From Chrysomallon squamiferum (lineage: Eukaryota > Mollusca > Gastropoda > Neomphalida > Peltospiridae), in contig CM022671.1 in NCBI GenBank assembly GCA_012295275.1, forward strand, positions 27,030,322 to 27,055,321: a stretch of 25,000 bases of DNA, given 5' to 3'. The position numbers and the translations under genes are program-made. Below the pieces are notes generated by a model. That model ran no database searches. It saw nothing but the letters and a program-made list of their open reading frames with translations, and was not told the DNA's origin. This document shows positions 20,070-25,000 of the stretch, piece by piece (position 1 is the first letter of the stretch; every line of letters begins with the position of its first letter).

Positions 20070-20147
20070 AGTACTTCGTAAAGCGGTTGCCGTGTGTTCG
20101 TTACTGAATTTCAGTTAAATCTTCGTAGAAAACTTTAGATATCGAAA

Positions 20148-20711
20148 ATGTCTGATGCAGCAGTAGCAGCAGTACCTACTCCAAAGGTGAAAACACCCAA
20201 GAAAAAGAGTACGAAGCCAAAGACGCCGTCCGAACATCCTAAATACAGCCAAATGATTAAAGAAGCGATTGTTGCTCTAAAGGAAAAAGGCGGTTCGTCT
20301 AGACAAGCAATCCTGCAGTATGTTGTGAAGCATTACAAGGTAACCGACGAGAAAACTGTCAACCAACATTTGAAAATGGCACTGAGGGCTGGAGTGAAAA
20401 ACAACAGTTTAAAACACGCTAAAGGATCGGGCGCCTCCGGATCTTTCAAACTCGGAGAAACAAAAACACCCAAAGTGAAGAAGCCAGCAGCTAAAAAAGT
20501 AAAGAAACCGAAGACTGCCAAACCCAAGAAAGTCACGAAGACAAAATCGCCCAAAAAGCCCAAGACAGCTAAACCGAAAAAGGCCAAGGAAGCAAAGCCT
20601 AAGGTAAAGAAATCACCCAAAAAGGCAGCGAAACCCAAAGTCACAAAGGCTGCAGCAGCAAAACCTAAAGTAAAGAAGCCCAAGACGCCCAAAAAGGCAG
20701 CGAAGAAGTAA
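20148..20711 (+). CDS. linker histone H1 (H1.0/H5-like replacement type), intact retrocopy
   Basis: A 187-residue protein with the three-part linker-histone layout. The N tail (1-28) is rich in K/P/T. The winged-helix globular domain (about 29-102) carries HPKYSQMIKEAIVALKEKGGSSRQAI, then YVVKHYKV, LKMALRAGVKNN and the GSGASGSFKL signature. The C tail (103-187) is almost only K, A, P, T, V and S, with SPKK motifs. It binds linker DNA at the nucleosome dyad in the nucleus and compacts chromatin. The ATG at 20148 has A at -3, has no upstream ATG in the 5'UTR, and starts with the usual MSDAA. Length fits the family (about 185-220). There are no stops or frameshifts. The globular part resembles polyadenylated replacement H1 such as H1.0. 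It sits in a tRNA array without its own promoter, so it may be a young retrogene or simply an undecayed copy. Confidence 0.9.
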   Translation: MSDAAVAAVPTPKVKTPKKKSTKPKTPSEHPKYSQMIKEAIVALKEKGGSSRQAILQYVVKHYKVTDEKTVNQHLKMALRAGVKNNSLKHAKGSGASGSFKLGETKTPKVKKPAAKKVKKPKTAKPKKVTKTKSPKKPKTAKPKKAKEAKPKVKKSPKKAAKPKVTKAAAAKPKVKKPKTPKKAAKK

Positions 20712-21159
20712 ACCAACAAAAATGTTAAGAGGTGCAATGGACATTCATTATTTATCAGTGGTTTCCTGACAGTACAGATCTGCGTGTGTTCGTTTCTAGG
20801 ATATTCTTACGTCAACAACATTTATATTGATGTGACGAGGTGACTATAGTCTGCGGAGAGAAAATAGTGTGAATGAACTGGATGACAAGATTTTTAGAAC
20901 GTTTTTCATTTCTGAAAGTTACAAACTTCATCATATTGTTAATCTTTCATGGACCATCGGTGTACATATAATTCATAAAAAAAAAAAGTGTCATTTTTAT
21001 ACAAACTTTGTTTAAATATTCTTTTGTTTTGTTTAAAAAAAAAAGAAGAAAAATAGTGCTTCATAGACCTTAGAGATAAACAATGTTTACCATTTTGAAA
21101 ATGGGACACAATTCTGTATCATTATATGTATGAAACTGAGAGTGTTATAACTAATCATC

Positions 21160-21165
21160 ATTAAA
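21160..21165 (+). promoter_or_regulatory. polyadenylation signal ATTAAA (H1 retrocopy)
   Basis: The common variant hexamer lies 19 nt before the A16 tail. No histone stem-loop (GGCTCTTTTCAGAGCC type) was seen downstream of the stop codon. Confidence 0.8.
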
Positions 21166-21198
21166 TATTATCTGTTTACATTTGAAAAAAAAAAAAAA

Positions 21199-21211
21199 AA
21201 GACGTGCCAGT
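21199..21211. repeat. right target-site duplication of insertion 2
   Basis: Second copy of AAGACGTGCCAGT, continuing without a gap into the normal unit spacer (GATAATATAAGACTATACG). Confidence 0.93.
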
Positions 21212-21411
21212 GATAATATAAGACTATACGAATGCGCCCAATAAAAGGACACGATAAGTTACGTTAAAACTGTTTCTTGTTGCATTTGCAAGTTGCATCA
21301 CTATCGATTATTTATAGTGAAAGCAGAGATTATAAAATATTTTATCAGGAAATCATCATTTCTTTTGCTCATAATTATGACACAGTTTACTGCGGAATTA
21401 TAATACATGCA

Positions 21412-21483
21412 GGTTTCGTGGTGTAGTGGTTATCACGTCTGCTTAACACGCAGAAGGTCGCGAGTTCGAGCCTCGCCGAAACC
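21412..21483 (+). tRNA. tRNA-Val-AAC: tRNA-Val (anticodon AAC), unit 11 (last in the array)
   Basis: Consensus body. About 100 bp after it the unit sequence diverges (AAATTTTTC, then GAAGCATT, TAATTAAAG, AACTGGAAATAG) before ending at about 21583, as expected for an edge copy. Confidence 0.95.
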
Positions 21484-21682
21484 TTGTTTTTCTTTTCTTT
21501 CTTTTTTAAATTTTTCTGTTCCCATTACAATGAAGCATTTAGTAATTAAAGAATTATATCTAACTGGAAATAGAAACATCAAATATTTTTTTGAAACGTT
21601 TTTTCTATACTAGTGTCTATTTGTCATTTAATTCCAGCTAGATAAAATATCTCTCTCTCTCTCTGCCAAAAAGTTAAAAAAG

Positions 21683-21722
21683 GGTTATCATGCCTGCTTT
21701 ACATGCAAAAGGTCACGAGTTG
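21683..21722 (+). pseudogene. decayed tRNA-Val(UAC) relic
   Basis: GGTTATCATGCCTGCTTTACATGCAAAAGGTCACGAGTT aligns to nt 18-56 of the Val(UAC) gene at 5872, including the TTTACA anticodon loop. Four of its differences fall at CpG sites or next to them (CACGTC to CATGCC, CACGCAGA to CATGCAAA, TCGCG to TCACG), the pattern of 5-methyl-C deamination. Neither acceptor strand is recognisable. Confidence 0.85.
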
Positions 21723-21949
21723 TGATGTGATGAGGAACAAAGTGAAACAGAAGAAAGTAAGTAACAGAATAAGAATTCTGGATGAAGCTGACAGTGGAAG
21801 TCCCGCATAAACAGACGAAAGTCTTGTTGTTGTTTTTTCAGTGTGTATCTAATGACTTTGAAAATCTTTCACATGTAATGTATGCTAAATATTTTCGTAA
21901 GACATCGCTCTTTACGACTTCACAGGAATACTGGAATGTTGTATATAAC

Positions 21950-21973
21950 GGTTTCGTGGTGTAGTGGTTATCA
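21950..21973 (+). pseudogene. 24-nt 5' stub of a Val tRNA gene
   Basis: An exact copy of tRNA nt 1-24 (acceptor 5' strand and D arm), cut off at ATCA and joined to unrelated/inverted DNA. The isoacceptor cannot be told because the anticodon is missing. Confidence 0.9.
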
Positions 21974-21990
21974 ACTAAAAAACATGAAAA

Positions 21991-22028
21991 CTAAAACGGA
22001 GATCTGAAATTAATAAAATTACCTCTTG
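21991..22028 (-). repeat. inverted fragment of the array unit
   Basis: The reverse complement (CAAGAGGTAATTTTATTAATTTCAGATCTCCGTTTTAG) matches the start of each array unit (for example 8227-8266) except for small indels. Its end resembles units 2-3, which also read CCGTTTTAG. It therefore lies opposite in orientation to the whole array. Confidence 0.9.
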
Positions 22029-23424
22029 GTAGAATCCCATTTCGTAGAATGGCTAAATGTGGTTCAGTGGTCTTATTGACATGTTTGGTTTTACCTCAGT
22101 CATTATAATGAACTGCTCCAGATTATTTGGAAAGCGATTATTATTGTATAAATACAGTAATATTTCACTTAATGATACCACGCTTTAACAATCTTTCTTC
22201 TTTACAAATTATATAAATAGAAATTTAATTTAATAGTTAATTGCTCGAAATAAATGATACAAATGTATACAGTGCATGTTTTTAAGTCCTTTTTCTTTAA
22301 TTTTTCGTTCATTCACGAGCTTCTCTCAGTTGTGTTGATCAGTTGACACGTCATATGTGCATCTGATATTCTGATTCTCTTTTGTCTTCTGCTTCGATTT
22401 AGACTTAAACTTGTTTGTAATTTACCCTTCCAATATGTCAAAACGAATAACAGTATACCGGCAAATGCTGATGATAAAAGAAAGGGAAGATAATAACTTT
22501 AGAAACAAAATACATTATCTTAAATGAAACCAAAACCCACAATCAGCGGCATATACTTATTTCTTAATGTATTTGTATAAATTAATTTGTAAATGATTTA
22601 CTGTTTATTTAATATCTACAATCTATTAAATCATTTATGTCTAAACTGCCGTTTTATTTCTCCTTATTTCAGCTTTTTTTTTTATGTCAGATCTCATCAG
22701 CGAGAAAGTAACCACTGCTTTTAACCTTAATTCTATGTAAATTAGTCTCCCGCTTACCTAACTTAATTATTGGAAGTTTTGGAACCAATATCATCTTTAA
22801 TCTGAGGTATTATTGTAGTATGGATATTGCTTATCGCATAAAGTATGACAAATATCGAAATAATCTATGTATCGAATATAGTGAATGTAAATAATTAAAA
22901 AAGAAGGTATTTATCTAAAAGTATTCCCAATGATTTGGTCCTTCGTATAAACTTTTTCAGTCATAGCCAAAGTATTTGCAGGTCATAATATCTTTAGTGT
23001 ACACACTATTAATATACTATGTCACATATATTGTATAATATGTGCACAATGTGAATATGTATGTGTGCAAACGTAAATATGATCAGTAACAGATATCTTG
23101 TACATGTTTAAGCTGAATACGGTTGAATTCGAAAAGTTAATGATAAATGTAACGTTCAAATACTCTATTTACTGAATATAAGTAAATTACTCATATGTAA
23201 AATATGTTTTGTTAAAAATTATATTTGCTGAATTAGTTATTTATAATATTTTTGTCGTATTCTCTTACAGAAGCAAGCCATTTTTCTTTTCTTTCATTCT
23301 TTTTTCGTTTTGTATTTTAATAGATAGATGAAATTGATGTAAAATTGTTTATTATTGGTTGCTTGTTTTGTAACGGAAATGAAATGTTTATGAATTAGAA
23401 ATGACCAGTTTAAAAAAAAAAAAA
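22029..23424. other. AT-rich intergenic DNA, no gene seen
   Basis: No coding or RNA gene was recognised. A short AGAATCCCATTTCGTAGAAT block lies at 22031-22050 and is related in inverted orientation to 23793-23840. The sequence is otherwise unique. Confidence 0.5.
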
Positions 23425-23427
23425 ATA

Positions 23428-23458
<31 letters not shown>

Positions 23459-23608
23459 GTAACAGTAATTATAATAAGAAGAATAAGAAGAATAACAATA
23501 ATAATAATAATAACAACAATAATAATAGTAATAATATTATAATAATAATAATAATGTTGATGATGATAATTATGATGATGATAATGAGAAGGAGGAAGAT
23601 GATGAAAT
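23425..23608. repeat. (AAT)n-dominated compound trinucleotide repeat
   Basis: AAT run, then AGT/AAG/AAC-interrupted AAT, then GAT-rich triplets. The poly-Asn open frame starting at 23401 is repeat translation. Confidence 0.93.
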
Positions 23609-23792
23609 AATGAAAAAGTAACAAATCAACAACAAATGAGTTGTGAATGCTTATTCTGCTTTCGGTTGATGTTACATAATCGATTTAGGAACAATGCGCT
23701 CCCCATCTGAATGTTAGAAAGAAACCAGATGTATGCACAGGCCAAGTTCATTATATACAGAGGTTATCAGGTATTGCGGTAAACCAGGTTTT
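23609..23792. other. unique intergenic DNA
   Basis: Slightly less AT-rich sequence leading into the 16-bp repeat block. No gene is seen. Confidence 0.5.
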
Positions 23793-23840
23793 TCTACGAA
23801 ATGGGAATTATACGAACTGGGAATCTACCAAATGGGAAGA
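23793..23840. repeat. three-copy 16-bp tandem repeat
   Basis: TCTACGAAATGGGAAT, TATACGAACTGGGAAT and CTACCAAATGGGAAGA follow each other without a gap. A fragment of the same motif occurs inverted at 22031-22050, 1.75 kb away. Confidence 0.8.
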
Positions 23841-25000
23841 CACCCTCTGTATGTGACTGTGTGCGCGTGCGTGCGTGTGTTAAATTACTGTTACATGTAA
23901 CAAGCATGCCACGGACGTAAGAAAAGTCCTGTTACTCAGACTTCAGTGCACATTCCGCATTGATCGGGAAGCAGGTTTCGTATTTAATAAGCTGTAAAGA
24001 ATTTACAGTGAGTTACATAATTGACTGGACACATCTGGTATTATAGCGAGAAGTGAGCAAGGGAGAGACCGCTACCGTTGAGCCATTTTTTCAATAATTT
24101 ATAAAATATTTAATTCACTTGTATTTATTTATTTTATTAATATTATTATTGGGGTTTTTTTTGGTGTTTTTTTTATTTCATATTTCTTCATTTTCTTTTT
24201 GTTCTTCGTTTGAAATTAAAATAATTAAATAACAATAATTATAATAATTATTTTTTTTTTTTTTTTTTAAATTAAATAATGAGTAATAATTATAAAATTA
24301 ATTTCTTATAGCCAGGCATGAGAAAATAGAGAGAAAAAGGGACGAAATCAGTACGGTTCCTTCGCCTCTCCTACAGTAACTAGATACAAAGGTAACAGAG
24401 AAAGATTAGAAAACTGTGTTAATCGAAACATTATAAGTATAAATAGATCCATGATGATGATGATGATGTAAAAAATGTAGAAAAGTAACAGATATATAAT
24501 TAACACACATGTAAATAATTATATGTAATATTAGATATAACATACATGAAGAGGGTTGTTGTTTTATTTTGATCCCAAGTTGAAACTGTAATCCGAACGT
24601 TTATATTTTACCTGCTAAACGTCTTTAATATTTTTTTAGCTCGGCTGTTATTTACGTATGAATACAATAATTACTTATCTTATATTTCTTATTCGTTATG
24701 CAATTTAATTTCTGTGTTGAGGGTCACCACCCAAACCTGAAGAGTTGCCTCCCCCAATATCGAAATCTGGCCATAAGTGCAGGTAACCCATAGTGGTACA
24801 TACCAAAAATTAATGATGACAGAAGTTTAATTAAAAAGTAAAAGCAAAACTACAACAACAACAAAAAAAAAAAAAAAAAAATAATATTAATTAATTAATT
24901 CAATAACTAACTAATTAATTAAATACTAATAAACAAATGAATAAAGATGCATGTCGTGCATACCCTCACTGGATCTGTTTGTAAATTTGTCAGGGAATAT
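23841..25000. other. AT-rich intergenic DNA, no gene seen
   Basis: Contains a short GTGCGTGC-type repeat at about 23860-23880, T-runs at about 24152-24175 and 24250-24268, an (ATG)n patch at about 24451-24468, an A-run at 24864-24881 and TTAATTAATT blocks at about 24885-24920. A less AT-rich stretch at 24718-24805 was not recognised. Confidence 0.5.

Larger units (their letters stand above)
20070..21200 (+). mobile_element. processed histone H1 mRNA retrocopy (insertion 2)
   Basis: A 1131-bp intronless insert with a 78-bp 5'UTR, complete ORF, about 473 bp of 3'UTR, a poly(A) signal and A16 at 21185-21200, bounded by 13-bp direct repeats. All the hallmarks of target-primed reverse transcription of a mature mRNA are present. 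The parent mRNA was polyadenylated, unlike replication-dependent histone messages. A T/A-rich 3'UTR with an internal A10 at 21040-21049 and an A11 at 20977-20987 did not cause internal priming. Confidence 0.92.
7087..21583. repeat. tandem array of 11 valine-tRNA units (~1.13-1.14 kb each)
   Basis: Units beginning at the shared block GAAACTCTTTGAGAAACAAG start at 7087, 8211, 9348, 10490, 11573, 12718, 13855, 14991, 16125, 17260 and 19648. Seven of the first nine are 1134-1145 bp; unit 1 is 1124 bp, and unit 4 is 57 bp shorter through a deletion. Unit 10 becomes 1136 bp when a 1252-bp retroinsertion is subtracted, and the tRNA spacing across unit 11 fits 1135 bp after subtracting 1142 bp. Each unit holds, in order, a 3'-terminal scrap of the zinc-knuckle pseudogene, a variable T/G-rich tract, Val(CAC) on minus, a 243-bp spacer, Val(AAC) on plus, a T-rich terminator and about 430 bp of non-coding DNA. 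Unit 11 stops at about 21583, where the flank takes over. Confidence 0.95.

Noticed and set aside
20333-20737. Minus-strand Phe/Leu-rich 134-residue open frame
   Set aside because: Antisense shadow of the Lys/Ala/Pro-rich H1 tail (AAG/AAA read as CTT/TTT).
7087-21583. CRISPR-like array or bacterial repeat system
   Set aside because: Units are over 1 kb with near-identical interiors and contain eukaryotic tRNA genes; there are no short direct repeats with unique spacers.
7087-21583. tRNA-derived SINE array
   Set aside because: Each unit has two intact cloverleaves on opposite strands with long unique spacers and no A-tail or target-site duplication per unit, and copies are tandem, not dispersed.

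Overview
This is animal nuclear DNA, not bacterial. It is very AT-rich, full of di- and trinucleotide microsatellites, and holds Pol III-type tRNA genes plus two retrocopied mRNAs with poly(A) tails. The dense (ATGT)n, (TC)n, (AAT)n and (AGT)n tracts, the zinc-knuckle pseudogene and the three-domain-type gelsolin fragment fit a lophotrochozoan, perhaps a mollusc such as a cephalopod. That assignment is inference and only moderately supported.

Layout. Positions 1-5.5 kb hold no recognisable gene, only AT-rich DNA and microsatellites. At 5.5-5.95 kb lies a divergent pair of valine tRNA genes, Val(AAC) on minus and Val(UAC) on plus. At 6.3-7.08 kb lies a decayed CCHC zinc-knuckle coding region. 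From 7087 to 21583 runs a tandem array of 11 units of about 1.13-1.14 kb. Each unit is built around a divergent pair, Val(CAC) on minus and Val(AAC) on plus, with 5' ends 243 bp apart. The array's left edge lies inside the zinc-knuckle pseudogene tail. Its right edge breaks up into a CpG-decayed Val(UAC) relic, a 24-nt tRNA 5' stub and an inverted piece of the unit. From 22.03 to 25 kb the DNA is again AT-rich and gene-free apart from short repeats.

Two of the array units carry processed-mRNA insertions with clear target-site duplications. In unit 10 the 3' part of a gelsolin-family mRNA (coding end, 3'UTR, AATAAA, poly(A)) sits exactly in the anticodon loop of a Val(AAC) gene, flanked by a 15-bp duplication. 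Between the 5' target copy and the gelsolin cDNA is a 55-bp unrelated GC-rich segment ending in its own A17 tract, which looks like a template-switch chimera. In unit 11 an apparently full-length histone H1 mRNA copy, with an intact 187-codon ORF, is inserted 32 bp past the end of the Val(CAC) gene and flanked by a 13-bp duplication.

In total there are 22 full-length (72-nt) valine tRNA loci: 11 CAC, 10 AAC and 1 UAC. Three of the CAC copies carry damaging-looking substitutions. Four further loci are broken or relic: one deleted, one interrupted, one decayed and one 5' stub. The window thus looks like a valine-tRNA gene factory that has also served as a landing site for retroposed mRNAs. The short open frames that run through the array are translations of tRNA genes and spacer, not proteins.
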